A stretch of 64,000 nucleotides of DNA. Source: a virus. The DNA lies in IMG/VR virus record IMGVR_UViG_3300049491_000850, positions 1-64,000 of that record. One strand, 5' to 3'. Both the position numbers and the translations under genes were made by a program. The notes under the pieces were generated by a model. The model searched no databases and was not told where the DNA came from. It saw only the letters and a list, made by a program, of their open reading frames with translations. Numbering within the stretch: position 1 is the first letter of the stretch; every line of letters begins with the position of its first letter. Positions 18,803 to 27,111 of this stretch are shown one piece after another.

Positions 18803-20281
18803 ATGGCAAAAGAAAATAACGTAACCGAATCAGTTTTAGAAAAAGCAGTTCTTGAATACAAGCAGATCGTTGAGGTCGCTAAGAAACGTATTACAGAAGG
18901 GCACTCAAAAGAACTTGATGAAATGATTACGAAACTTTTAAAAGAAAACGAAAACGTATCACTATACAAAGAGCCGGAAACGGTGAAAGAAGAGTTCCAG
19001 TCTACTGGAATAGCACAACAAGAACCTGCTCCCGCAGGTGTAGAGGCGATCAACATGAAAGAAGCCTCAATGAAAGAAATAGAAGAAGCATTTGATGCTG
19101 CAAGTGATGACGATGAATTTAAAGTAGTGAAAGCCGATGACACCAACGGTAATTTTTCTCTTTCAGATATTGAAGGCGAAGTTAACGAAGTGATGTCAGA
19201 GATTCAAGCTGCTGAGGGTTTAGGTCAAGTAGACGCTTCTGGTCAACCAGAAGAAATCGACAATCTAACTAAATTTAAACAACTCCATGAAGAAATGGGT
19301 AAAATGATCGAAGCTATGGACGCTGAAAAAAATGACATCGCATTGAAAGAACAATTCCACAGTAAAATGCAGGAAACTTTCGGTGAAGGTTACGAAAATA
19401 AAATTGGAATGAACGAATGTGGTAAAATGTTCGAAACATTCAAATCAAAAGTAAGCGAATCACCAGTAGCAACAAGTGCAACAGCACCTGCTGCTCCGAT
19501 TCAAGAAAACAAGGATGGTAAAACATTCATGCCTAAATCAAACGTGCCGGGTACACACAGTCCTAACAGTGTTGCAGGTGGCGGTGCTTTCCCAAGCACA
19601 GCAGTTCCAGCAGAAAAATCGCTTACAAAAGCGGTTGTTAAGGAAGGTGATGTAGCACCAGTAGGTGCACCAGCAGTTGACGAGACACACGGTGTTGGCT
19701 TATCAGTTAATAAATTAACTGGTGGTGACAAAAATCCGGGTCTTGATCACAAGGAGTATGCAAAAGACAAAGTAAGATTGGCATTGCAGAAGGAGCAAAA
19801 CGAAAAATTACAAAAAAGAATCAACTCATTAGTTAACGAAAACTTCGAACTTACTAAGAGTGCAAACAAAGGTAAAGATAAAGTCGCTGAGATTAAAAAA
19901 ATCAACGAGTCTTACAAGGATGCAATCGAAAAGTACAGAAAGCAACTTAACGAAATGGCGTTGGTATCTACAAACATCGCTAATGTTAACAACATCTTGG
20001 TAAACGAAAGTCTTGCACTTTCATTCGAAGATAAGAAAAATATTATCAATGAATTCAAACAGGTAAATACTGTCGAAGCATCAGACTCTACTTACAAGAA
20101 ATTGATTAAGGAATACTCTGAGGCTAAGAAAACCATCAAAGAATCTGTTGAGCAGAAAATCCAAGGCTCTGCAATTGAAGCGTCTTCGTCAGAAGAAGTT
20201 CAAGCAGGAGTTAAGGGTGACACACTCAATGAGCATGTTAATAAGATAAAATCGCTTATTAGCTATAAACACAAGAAATAA
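18803..20281 (+). CDS. Prohead core scaffolding protein (T4 gp22-like)
   Basis: 492 residues, very rich in Glu, Lys and Ala, with coiled-coil stretches (about 1-60, 150-200, 330-400) and a Pro/Ala/Gly linker (about 225-320). It contains several V-N-E, L-N-E and I-N-E motifs (for example VNENF, QLNEM, VNESL, TLNEH) that the neighbouring protease could cut. It lies between the protease and the major capsid protein, exactly as gp22 does in T4. It would form the assembly core and be degraded before packaging. Identification rests on position and composition rather than on sequence similarity. Confidence 0.75.
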   Translation: MAKENNVTESVLEKAVLEYKQIVEVAKKRITEGHSKELDEMITKLLKENENVSLYKEPETVKEEFQSTGIAQQEPAPAGVEAINMKEASMKEIEEAFDAASDDDEFKVVKADDTNGNFSLSDIEGEVNEVMSEIQAAEGLGQVDASGQPEEIDNLTKFKQLHEEMGKMIEAMDAEKNDIALKEQFHSKMQETFGEGYENKIGMNECGKMFETFKSKVSESPVATSATAPAAPIQENKDGKTFMPKSNVPGTHSPNSVAGGGAFPSTAVPAEKSLTKAVVKEGDVAPVGAPAVDETHGVGLSVNKLTGGDKNPGLDHKEYAKDKVRLALQKEQNEKLQKRINSLVNENFELTKSANKGKDKVAEIKKINESYKDAIEKYRKQLNEMALVSTNIANVNNILVNESLALSFEDKKNIINEFKQVNTVEASDSTYKKLIKEYSEAKKTIKESVEQKIQGSAIEASSSEEVQAGVKGDTLNEHVNKIKSLISYKHKK

Positions 20282-20311
20282 CCCAAAAAACCAAAACAAA
20301 AAATTCACAAA

Positions 20312-21973
20312 ATGAGTCTTTTATTAGAAAGCACCGAAGTTGGTAACATCGGTCTTAAACAATTGAGAGAGCACAGAGAACTTACTACTCAGAGATGGGA
20401 AAAGGTAGGTCTTTTGGAAGGTCTTGACGGAAACGTTAAAGAAAACTGCGCTCTTTTATTTGAAAACCAATTATCTTGGATGCAATTAAATGAATCAACT
20501 GACTCTGCGTCAAGCGGATCATTTGAAACTGTTGCATTCCCTGTAATCAGAAGAGTGTTCGCTAAACTTTTAGCAAACGAAATCGTATCAGTTCAAGCAT
20601 TGAACTTGCCAATCGGTAAACTTTACTACATTAATCCAAAGATTTCTGTACGTACCAATACTAATGGTCATACATCACCTGATGGTGCATATAGCAACGC
20701 TGCTACTGCAAACCCTGCAAACAAAACTCAGTTTGAAACTCGTTCATTGTATGATGCGTTCTACGCTTCATCATATAGCGATGAAGGAACTGGTTTGTTC
20801 GATAGAAACAAAGGTAAATTCACCCTTGCAACTGGTGCTACTACATTGGCTCCCGCTTATGTAGCTGGTGACAAGTATGTAACTGCTGAAATCACTGGTT
20901 TCGTAACTACAAACCAAGGTAAATTGGTAGGCCCTCAAGGTGTGCCAATGGATACAGAAGCATTTTTGGCTTCGTTAGTTATCACTAACAACCAAACATT
21001 AGTTGCTCCTGCTCCTTATCAAGCATCATCTTTAGCAATCGGTTCATCTTTGCCTTACCACGTTAAGGTTCAGAAATACGGTTCAGCTATCGTTGACACA
21101 ACTGGTAAATTAATCGTTATCATCGATCTTTCGTTCGGTGGAACTAACGGTTATCAAGCATTGACTGCTGCAACAACTCCTACTTTCAACTTCTCATACA
21201 GAGTTTACTCTGATCTTGAAGAAGATTCTGAAATGGCAGAAGTAACCTTCGGTCTTGATGAAGTAACAGTATCTGTTGAGCCTCGTAAAATGAGAGCACA
21301 GTGGACTCCTGAATTAGCACAAGACGTGTCAGCGTTCCACAACATTGACGCAGAAGCTGAATTGACAGCATTATTGTCAGAGCAAATGGCTGCTGAAATC
21401 GACCGTGAAATCCTTAGAGATTTGCGTAGAGGTGCAGCATGGGTAACTCGTTGGGATTACAACGGTTTGCGTAAGCAATCAACTAACTACTACGGAACTC
21501 AGAAGGACTGGAACCAAACTTTGATCACTAAGATCAACCAGATTTCTGCTCAAATCCATAAGTCAACTCTTAGAGGTGGCGCATCATGGGTAGTAGTATC
21601 ACCTGAATTGTCTGCTGTACTTGATGACTTAGAATACTTCCACGTATCTAATGCTTCACCTGAGCAAGATAAGTACAACATGGGTATCGAGAAGATCGGT
21701 GTGTTGTCTGGACGTTACCAAGTGTACCGTGATCCATATGCTCCTGCTAACACATTGTTAGTTGGTCACAAAGGATCATCTATCCTTGAAAGCGGTTACA
21801 TCTACGCACCATACGTGCCGATGCAATTAACTCCGGTTATGTACAATCCGTTCGACTTCAAGCCGATCAGAGGTATCATGACTAGATACGCTAAGAAGTT
21901 CATCTTGAACCGTTACTACGGTAAAATCCTTGCGGATGGTCTTGAGACTTTCGGAATCGGTGACTTAATGTAA
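20312..21973 (+). CDS. Major capsid protein (T4 gp23-like)
   Basis: 553 residues (T4 gp23 has 521). The N-terminus resembles gp23 in layout: a helical propeptide with LLFENQ at 48-53 (T4 has IFENQ), then A-x-P-V-I-R-R-V-F at about 73-83, the start of the HK97-like core. L59-N60-E61 precedes a Ser/Thr-rich stretch and is the best candidate for maturation cleavage, in a position similar to the T4 site after residue 65. The C-terminal part (FDFKPIRGIMTRYAKKFI) is conserved in this family. The 30-base leader is almost pure A/C, typical of strongly translated Bacteroidetes genes. A strong terminator follows. Confidence 0.93.
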   Translation: MSLLLESTEVGNIGLKQLREHRELTTQRWEKVGLLEGLDGNVKENCALLFENQLSWMQLNESTDSASSGSFETVAFPVIRRVFAKLLANEIVSVQALNLPIGKLYYINPKISVRTNTNGHTSPDGAYSNAATANPANKTQFETRSLYDAFYASSYSDEGTGLFDRNKGKFTLATGATTLAPAYVAGDKYVTAEITGFVTTNQGKLVGPQGVPMDTEAFLASLVITNNQTLVAPAPYQASSLAIGSSLPYHVKVQKYGSAIVDTTGKLIVIIDLSFGGTNGYQALTAATTPTFNFSYRVYSDLEEDSEMAEVTFGLDEVTVSVEPRKMRAQWTPELAQDVSAFHNIDAEAELTALLSEQMAAEIDREILRDLRRGAAWVTRWDYNGLRKQSTNYYGTQKDWNQTLITKINQISAQIHKSTLRGGASWVVVSPELSAVLDDLEYFHVSNASPEQDKYNMGIEKIGVLSGRYQVYRDPYAPANTLLVGHKGSSILESGYIYAPYVPMQLTPVMYNPFDFKPIRGIMTRYAKKFILNRYYGKILADGLETFGIGDLM

Positions 21974-21994
21974 TCTACATTATAGTAATATAAA

Positions 21995-22028
21995 GAAAAA
22001 AGGGTTGTGAAAACAACCCTTTTTTTTT
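21995..22028 (+). terminator. Strong intrinsic terminator after the capsid gene
   Basis: AGGGTTGT-GAAA-ACAACCCT (22001-22020): an 8-bp stem on a GAAA tetraloop followed by nine T. Confidence 0.9.
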
Positions 22029-22049
22029 GTCCTTAGAAAACCTAAAAAG

Positions 22050-22057
22050 TATTTATA
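22050..22057 (+). promoter_or_regulatory. Late-type promoter TATTTATA for the membrane protein pair
   Basis: AGTATTTATAA, 17 bases before the ATG at 22075. An in-frame TTG at 22027 lies upstream of it and is rejected. Confidence 0.7.
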
Positions 22058-22074
22058 AACGAAGAAACGTTATT

Positions 22075-22371
22075 ATGATTTTGAATTTCCTAAAATTTTT
22101 GACTCTATCATTTATCCTCCTACAAGAAATAGCAGGAATTGATGCTGGCGAAGCGATAAACAGTCTTCGTCAAAATAATGCTGTTGTTGGTTTGCTATAC
22201 TTCATTGTCGTGGTAGAAGCAGCAGTTATTGTTAAATTATGGAGTATGGTTAATACACTTCAAAAGGAAAGAGTGGAAGATTTGAAAGCGAGAATTCAAG
22301 CAGAAGAAGACCTTAGAAAAGAAATTCAAGAAGTTTACACTAAACTAAACCTCGAAAACCGTAGAAAGTAA
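22075..22371 (+). CDS. Small two-helix membrane protein, holin candidate
   Basis: 98 residues from the ATG at 22075. Hydrophobic segments at about 3-18 and 37-58 are separated by a short polar loop, followed by a charged coiled-coil tail (60-98, rich in Glu/Lys/Arg). Size, two membrane segments and charged C-terminus fit a class II holin, but many phage membrane proteins look alike. It is followed one base later by a second membrane protein (22373), so the two form a late-expressed pair. No endolysin adjoins them; the nearest lysin is the baseplate-type gene at 12059. Function is therefore tentative. Confidence 0.65.
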   Translation: MILNFLKFLTLSFILLQEIAGIDAGEAINSLRQNNAVVGLLYFIVVVEAAVIVKLWSMVNTLQKERVEDLKARIQAEEDLRKEIQEVYTKLNLENRRK

Positions 22372-22372
22372 T

Positions 22373-22762
22373 ATGAGCACAGAGAACAAATCACAATTAT
22401 TGAGTAAAATCGCGATGGGTGGATTTTTTGCATTCATCCTATTATTCGTATCGCTTAGTTCATACGTATATTTCAACAACAGTACAAACGTAGCGATCAA
22501 AATTCAATCGGATAACGAAGTGAATAAAGAAAAGACTGCGGTTAACGAAGCATTGACCAAGACTCTTGTTATGAAAAACGACACTATCGTAAACTTCAAA
22601 ACAGAAGTAAAGAAAAAGGACAGTGTTCTTGTTAAGAAGGTAGAGTTATACGAGAAGAGATTGAAATTGGTTGAACATACTAGAGATTCACTTGCTAAGA
22701 TTCTTAGCAAGTTTAAACAAAGTGATATTCAACCAATTGACCGTGCAAAAACAGACAACTAA
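22373..22762 (+). CDS. Single-pass membrane protein with coiled-coil ectodomain (i-spanin-like or holin partner)
   Basis: 129 residues. There is a short polar N-terminus, one membrane segment at about 13-33 (AMGGFFAFILLFVSLSSYVYF), then about 95 residues of Lys/Glu-rich helix. The topology (N-in, periplasmic helix) is that of an inner-membrane spanin, though no outer-membrane spanin lipoprotein is embedded or adjacent. It could equally be an antiholin or an unrelated membrane anchor. It is the second gene of a late two-gene unit and overlaps the end of the convergent helicase gene by four bases. Confidence 0.6.
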   Translation: MSTENKSQLLSKIAMGGFFAFILLFVSLSSYVYFNNSTNVAIKIQSDNEVNKEKTAVNEALTKTLVMKNDTIVNFKTEVKKKDSVLVKKVELYEKRLKLVEHTRDSLAKILSKFKQSDIQPIDRAKTDN

Positions 22763-24291
22763 GCCATCGTTACTGGTCTAGTTACTCCTGCATGTTCAGA
22801 CACCGATTGGTGAATATCATCTTCACGCCAATCAACATCATAAACCAGTTCTTTTTTAGCACGGGTAATCGCAATGTATTTGAGGTTCATTTCCTGTTGA
22901 TACATACATCCTTTTGACACACCTAATGGTATCTCGTCAGGACGCACAATAAACACTCTGTTAGCCTCCAATCCTTTTGCCTTGTGAACGGTGCTCAAGA
23001 TGATTCCATCCTCTATACTGTCACGGAAAATGCCTGTAATGACCTGTTTCAATTCGTCTACCGTGTTCACCATTTTCATGAGGAATTTCAATACCTCAGT
23101 CTTATCATTGAGCATCACAAACCCGGTATGTTCATCCACATTAAACACCCCAACCTTTTGGAGTTTTTCCCGGAAAGTATTCAGGTTATTGGTCAACTGT
23201 GCACCTAACTGTGCAAGCGAGTTTGCACCATCCGTCATATGAACTAAATTGATACCGAAATCACTTCCTTTGATGGTTGCCTTTTTCTTCATTACAAGGA
23301 AGTTAAAGAACAGTCTGACAAGTGGTAGTGTTTTCCTTGCCAAGATGAAATCGCCTTCCTCAGCCTCTTCTATTGCGCTGCCAGTGCGTACTATACCGTC
23401 TTCGGCAGTTTCCATTGCTTTGATGTCTGGAACGATTTTATTCGCCTCCAAGACAATGTTCTTTGCACAACGGAAAGTCGTGGTTAATGGAAACACCTTT
23501 ATGTTTGGAAGTCTGGTTAGACTCTCGAACGAAGAAGTATCTGCACCAGTAAACCCGTAGATTCCCTGTAGATCATCCCCGCAAAATATTAATCTGGTAG
23601 TAGGTGTTTTTGTTACCTTATCCCATTTCAACAATTTCTTGATCATCTCATGTTGAGCACGGCACAAATCCTGTGCTTCGTCAATCATCACATAGTCCTG
23701 TGGAAATAACCAGATTTTCTTATCCACGCATGGAAGATAAACCTGATCAACGAAGTCTGCCGTGTTCTTATCGTTCAGCATTTCCTCAAGAATAAGGAAC
23801 GCTCTTCCCGTGTCCTCCAAATCAAATTTTATGTCGTGCTTATCAGCAAGATCAATCACCTTCATCTTATCGAAGGTAAGTGTCAAACGAATTAGATCGA
23901 CCATCTTCTTCATGTTGCCAACGTATTCAACTACGTTATTAACCTGAGACAAGTCCCACTTCTTCATCTGTCTGTTAAGCACCTTATCAACCTTGAATTC
24001 ATCAAGTTTGCAATCCGGGTATTTTCTTAATATACCAGACCATCCCAAACCGTGAGAAGTATAGATGAAGACCTTACTATCGATCTTCCCTTCTACTTGC
24101 TTCTGTTTTAATTCTTTTTGAATGTGCCTGTTGAAGGCAAGAAAAGTTTTTGAAGCACCTTGGGGGATAATATTTGAAATGTTAACAAGGGTGGTGGTTT
24201 TTCCTGATCCTGCACGAGCACGGATCAGCATGTGACAATCATCATAACGTACACAATCGTAGATTGCTAATTGTTCTTCGGTGTCTTGCAT
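22759..24291 (-). CDS. UvrD/Rep-type superfamily 1 helicase
   Basis: 510 residues. All SF1A motifs are present: Q-motif-like EEQLAIYD at 5-12, Walker A ARAGSGKTT at 25-33 (K31), Walker B VMIDEAQD at 201-208, motif III-like GDDLQGIYGF near 237-247, motif IV TTTFRCAKN, motif V STVHKAKGLE (about 443-452) and motif VI YIAITRAKKEL (about 475-485). The protein would unwind DNA 3'-5' during phage replication or repair; it is a compact form without the long 2B insertions of host UvrD. It is the last gene of a leftward operon (25154 to 22759) and overlaps the small gene before it by about 50 bases. Confidence 0.88.
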   Translation of the reverse strand: MQDTEEQLAIYDCVRYDDCHMLIRARAGSGKTTTLVNISNIIPQGASKTFLAFNRHIQKELKQKQVEGKIDSKVFIYTSHGLGWSGILRKYPDCKLDEFKVDKVLNRQMKKWDLSQVNNVVEYVGNMKKMVDLIRLTLTFDKMKVIDLADKHDIKFDLEDTGRAFLILEEMLNDKNTADFVDQVYLPCVDKKIWLFPQDYVMIDEAQDLCRAQHEMIKKLLKWDKVTKTPTTRLIFCGDDLQGIYGFTGADTSSFESLTRLPNIKVFPLTTTFRCAKNIVLEANKIVPDIKAMETAEDGIVRTGSAIEEAEEGDFILARKTLPLVRLFFNFLVMKKKATIKGSDFGINLVHMTDGANSLAQLGAQLTNNLNTFREKLQKVGVFNVDEHTGFVMLNDKTEVLKFLMKMVNTVDELKQVITGIFRDSIEDGIILSTVHKAKGLEANRVFIVRPDEIPLGVSKGCMYQQEMNLKYIAITRAKKELVYDVDWREDDIHQSVSEHAGVTRPVTMA

Positions 24292-24460
24292 TATCTTCGT
24301 ATTTGAATTTTTCGTATTTCTTTAAAAGACTCTTGATATGTGCTTTCGTACAAGTGAACGCTTGTTTCATAGTGGCATAGCCTTTACGCTTCACCGACCA
24401 ATTAAGGTAAATGTACCACAACTCGTAATAGAACTTCTGATATTGTAAATGTTTTTTCAT
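24242..24460 (-). CDS. Small basic protein in helicase operon
   Basis: 72 residues, strongly basic, with aromatic residues in the N-terminal half and a possible helix-turn-helix at about 31-50 (MKQAFTCTKAHIKSLLKKY). Its ATG overlaps the previous stop by four bases (ATGA), a sign of translational coupling, which is the main reason to accept it. The C-terminal 16 residues overlap the helicase start, an unusually long overlap, so the frame could be fortuitous. No family recognised. Confidence 0.5.
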   Translation of the reverse strand: MKKHLQYQKFYYELWYIYLNWSVKRKGYATMKQAFTCTKAHIKSLLKKYEKFKYEDNARHRRTISNLRLCTL

Positions 24461-24942
24461 GAAAGAGTCCAGTGTTCGTTATCAACTCCACCCTTTAATT
24501 CATAAATCTCTCCATCGCGAAGAACTCTCACTCTCAATCCTTCCACTCGTTTGAATATTCTATCTTGGAAGATGATGCCGTTATAATTCAGGTCGTCACG
24601 TTCTTCGATAGTATCAACGCTAATATCGTATTCCTTATTGATCAAACGATCAGCAATGTCAAGGAGATCAAATTGTTCTCTAATGGTTTTGGCAAAAATA
24701 TTTGAAAACCGAATTAACTCGTCTTCTAAATTAAGCAATCTTTCGATCTCTCCGGGTGGGAGTGGTCTACGTTCAGGGTCTTTTTGGTAGGCTAAAATGG
24801 TTTGTGCTACAAACGTTCTACACAGTTCGATTGCCATGAACTTGTGTTCGATGAAGGACATCTCTCTATCTGTTTCGTTCAGAGGTGAGATGTAGGGTCT
24901 TCCGTCTTCGCCTATTTTTATTTCGTACTGGAAATTAAACAT
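24457..24942 (-). CDS. Unknown 161-residue protein in helicase operon
   Basis: Mixed helical and beta content. Helices occupy about 28-105 (including a Pro-rich turn RRPLPPGEIERLLNLEDEL), and the C-terminus is beta-like (GLRVRVLRDGEIYELKGG). No motif recognised. The start shares one base with the preceding stop (TGATG), and the stop overlaps the next start, so it is an integral part of the leftward operon. Being co-transcribed with a helicase hints at DNA metabolism, nothing more. Confidence 0.65.
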   Translation of the reverse strand: MFNFQYEIKIGEDGRPYISPLNETDREMSFIEHKFMAIELCRTFVAQTILAYQKDPERRPLPPGEIERLLNLEDELIRFSNIFAKTIREQFDLLDIADRLINKEYDISVDTIEERDDLNYNGIIFQDRIFKRVEGLRVRVLRDGEIYELKGGVDNEHWTLS

Positions 24943-25154
24943 CAGTTCATTCGTTGTTTATAGTTCAGAATTTTTTGACAGATTTCAAAATTCTCCTGAT
25001 CTTCATGAAACTTAATTAATCTTTCAATCAAATTCTCACCGTGTTCGATCTTCAAAGTTGGTGTAGAATAGTGGTCTAATTCGAAAACTACGAACCTTGT
25101 TACCATCCAATAGAATTCTTCCATTCTAAGCCCATTATTCGGTTCTAAAAACAT
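24942..25154 (-). CDS. Small first protein of the helicase operon
   Basis: 70 residues from the ATG at 25154, or 60 from an internal ATG at 25124. The latter is worth noting because a promoter-like pair (GCTACTTTTA-N10-CATTATTAC, 25156-25184) ends right at the first ATG and would start RNA inside the first ten codons. The protein is acidic, mostly helical, ending EICQKILNYKQRMN. No family recognised. It is divergent from the neck protein gene at 25190. Confidence 0.6.
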   Translation of the reverse strand: MFLEPNNGLRMEEFYWMVTRFVVFELDHYSTPTLKIEHGENLIERLIKFHEDQENFEICQKILNYKQRMN

Positions 25155-25155
25155 G

Positions 25156-25184
25156 GTAATAATGAGTATTTATGTAAAAGTAGC
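25156..25184 (-). promoter_or_regulatory. Possible early-class promoter for the helicase operon
   Basis: Minus strand GCTACTTTTA, 10 bases, CATTATTAC. The upstream box fits the class well, the downstream box less so. Its spacer contains the rightward TATTTATG motif at 25167. Confidence 0.4.
25167..25174 (+). promoter_or_regulatory. Late-type promoter TATTTATG for the neck genes
   Basis: GAGTATTTATG, 15 bases before the ATG at 25190. Confidence 0.65.
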
Positions 25185-25189
25185 GATTT

Positions 25190-26308
25190 ATGTCTCAAAT
25201 ATCAAAAACCGATAGAAAAAAATTATACCTACAAGTTAAGCACGAATTGGGGTATCCATTGCGTCCATTCGAACTAAAGGAAGAAATGCTTGATTCATAT
25301 TACGATATGGCACTTGAAGATTATAGTACTATCGTGAACCAGTGGTTGATTGAACAATCATGGGTAAGTCTCCAAGGTTTAGAAGTGGATAGCGCGAACT
25401 TTATCGAAGCATACACCAATAAGAACAATGATTTCATGCGTAGTTTCACCTATGCGTATTCGAAGCAGGTTGGTTTAGGTATGAATGCTCCATCGGGAGA
25501 TACATGGCATTTGAAGAAAGATTTTATTATTGTATCTGCCGACACTCAGGTTTATTCTATTCCTGCCGGGAGAGAAATTAATGAAATACTTTGGGTTACA
25601 CCTCCACAAATCGATCAAGGTCAAGTCGATCCGTTTGCATTAACAAACTGGTCAGCAGGATCAATGGGATGGTCATACTTAGGTAGACCAGCTAACTATA
25701 TGCAACCTACTTATTCTTTGCTTTTATCAGCGCAGGATCGTAGCACAAAGAAAAGAATATTACAATCTGAATTAACATACAGAGTAACTGGTGGGCCGAA
25801 CGGCACTAAGTTGCTTTACCTTTATCCGATTCCGGGAACAAGACCAGAAATTACAAACGGTTGGGGTAAGCATATGGAAGGTTCAAAAGTATGGTACTTC
25901 TACTACAACACAAATAACAAAGGTCGCAAGAAATGTCTTGAGCAAAATAGTGATGCAATCAAATTACCAAGTGATGCTCCAATAGATGTATTGAAATGGG
26001 CTAACTTGAATAGTGTTGCAAAAACAAATGTCAGAGATTTATTAATCTCAAGAGTTAAGACTAATATCGGTAACATCAGAGGTTACTACAGTGGTGACGT
26101 TGGTGCTACTACCAAACAATTGACTTTGGATTATCGTATGCTTCAAGAGCAAGGTGAGAATTTGAAGGAGCAAGTGAGAACCACTCTTCTTGAGTCATTA
26201 AATAAACTTTCTCTTGTTCAAATGACTAGAGACAGAGCAGAAATTGCTGCTAACGTAAATAAAGAAAGAGGATTCCAGCCTCCAATGTTCCCTATCGTAA
26301 CAATGTAA
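25190..26308 (+). CDS. Putative neck/head-completion protein (T4 gp13-like position)
   Basis: 372 residues. The N-terminal region (TDRKKLYLQVKHELGYP..., with repeated Tyr) is helical; the middle (about 110-240) is beta-rich with aromatic residues, and the C-terminus is helical (about 300-360). I recognise the general pattern of neck proteins in large T4-like phages, not a definite motif. The pair with 26310, which looks like a gp14-type neck protein, and the late-type promoter support the call. It would join the portal to the tail. An alternative is an adaptor or connector of another type. Confidence 0.6.
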   Translation: MSQISKTDRKKLYLQVKHELGYPLRPFELKEEMLDSYYDMALEDYSTIVNQWLIEQSWVSLQGLEVDSANFIEAYTNKNNDFMRSFTYAYSKQVGLGMNAPSGDTWHLKKDFIIVSADTQVYSIPAGREINEILWVTPPQIDQGQVDPFALTNWSAGSMGWSYLGRPANYMQPTYSLLLSAQDRSTKKRILQSELTYRVTGGPNGTKLLYLYPIPGTRPEITNGWGKHMEGSKVWYFYYNTNNKGRKKCLEQNSDAIKLPSDAPIDVLKWANLNSVAKTNVRDLLISRVKTNIGNIRGYYSGDVGATTKQLTLDYRMLQEQGENLKEQVRTTLLESLNKLSLVQMTRDRAEIAANVNKERGFQPPMFPIVTM

Positions 26309-26309
26309 C

Positions 26310-26849
26310 ATGACAAAGAAGAGAAAAGATCATATTGATTTTGAAGAAGAAAGATACGGATTGTTCATGTCTGACAACAGCTATGACCTTGACGTTATGT
26401 ACGGTAGAGAATATTTGAAAGTGGATAGTCCTTTCTACATCAACTATTACAAGATCAACATTCTTAAAACTAAGGTTGATGATTTATACGGTGAGTCTAA
26501 ACCAGCCGATAAGAAATTCTTTGCCCCTGTCAGAATTAATGTCATGATGGACATTGAAGAAGGTGCAGAAAAATTTATGAGTGAGACAGGTATTCTTCGC
26601 GATGATGTTGGTAATCTAATCTTTGGTGTCTTCGAAGAAGAATTGAGAGAGAAAGGTATTGACTTTATCCTTGGTGACTATGTATCGATCAACGTATCAG
26701 GTAAGAGAGAAAGATTTTTTGAGATTGTTAATCCAAACTATGTGAGTGATTCAACCACAAAGTCGAGAGGTGGTTTCAGAAATGATTATTGGAAGGCAAT
26801 TGAAGCAACTCCTGTTAAGGAAGATGTTGTGCCTGACATTATGAATTAA
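26310..26849 (+). CDS. Putative neck protein (T4 gp14-like)
   Basis: 179 residues, starting one base after the previous stop. The region LKTKVDDLYGESKPADKKFFAPVRI (about 50-75), followed by an IEEGAEKFMSETG segment and a beta-rich part (DYVSINVSGKRERFFEIVNPNY), fits the neck family that has a D.LYGES.K.F..P.. pattern in T4-like phages. The function would be sealing the packaged head and docking the tail. The C-terminus overlaps the convergent small membrane protein gene by 11 bases. Confidence 0.6.
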   Translation: MTKKRKDHIDFEEERYGLFMSDNSYDLDVMYGREYLKVDSPFYINYYKINILKTKVDDLYGESKPADKKFFAPVRINVMMDIEEGAEKFMSETGILRDDVGNLIFGVFEEELREKGIDFILGDYVSINVSGKRERFFEIVNPNYVSDSTTKSRGGFRNDYWKAIEATPVKEDVVPDIMN

Positions 26850-27108
26850 TTCTTGCTTCGATTATTTTTCTAATTCGTTCCAATTCGGCAATAATAAACT
26901 CGTGCTGCTCTTTTGAGTGTATTTTCAATTCATGAGAATATTTTATATACATGTCAGCAGCAAATTCTAAGAATTCTAAATCTTTCTTAGAAAGAAAAAT
27001 TGCTTGTTGTTCTAACTCTTTATTTGCCTTGGTAAGTTTTCTAACTTTAATCCATAACAAAACAGCTATAACAACAAGCAATAATAATATTGCCAGCAAT
27101 ATTTCCAT
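26839..27108 (-). CDS. Small membrane-anchored coiled-coil protein
   Basis: 89 residues: a very hydrophobic N-terminal segment (3-22, Leu/Val/Ile) followed by a basic turn and a long charged helix to the C-terminus. This is a single-pass anchor with a coiled-coil domain; no family recognised. It is the last gene of the leftward accessory operon, three bases after the ThyX-like gene. An i-spanin-like role is conceivable from topology but unsupported by a partner. Confidence 0.6.
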   Translation of the reverse strand: MEILLAILLLLVVIAVLLWIKVRKLTKANKELEQQAIFLSKKDLEFLEFAADMYIKYSHELKIHSKEQHEFIIAELERIRKIIEARINS

Positions 27109-27111
27109 TTC

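Noticed and set aside
22027-22074. TTG-initiated extension of the two-helix membrane protein
   Set aside because: It spans the capsid terminator tail and the promoter at 22050; the ATG at 22075 is downstream of both.
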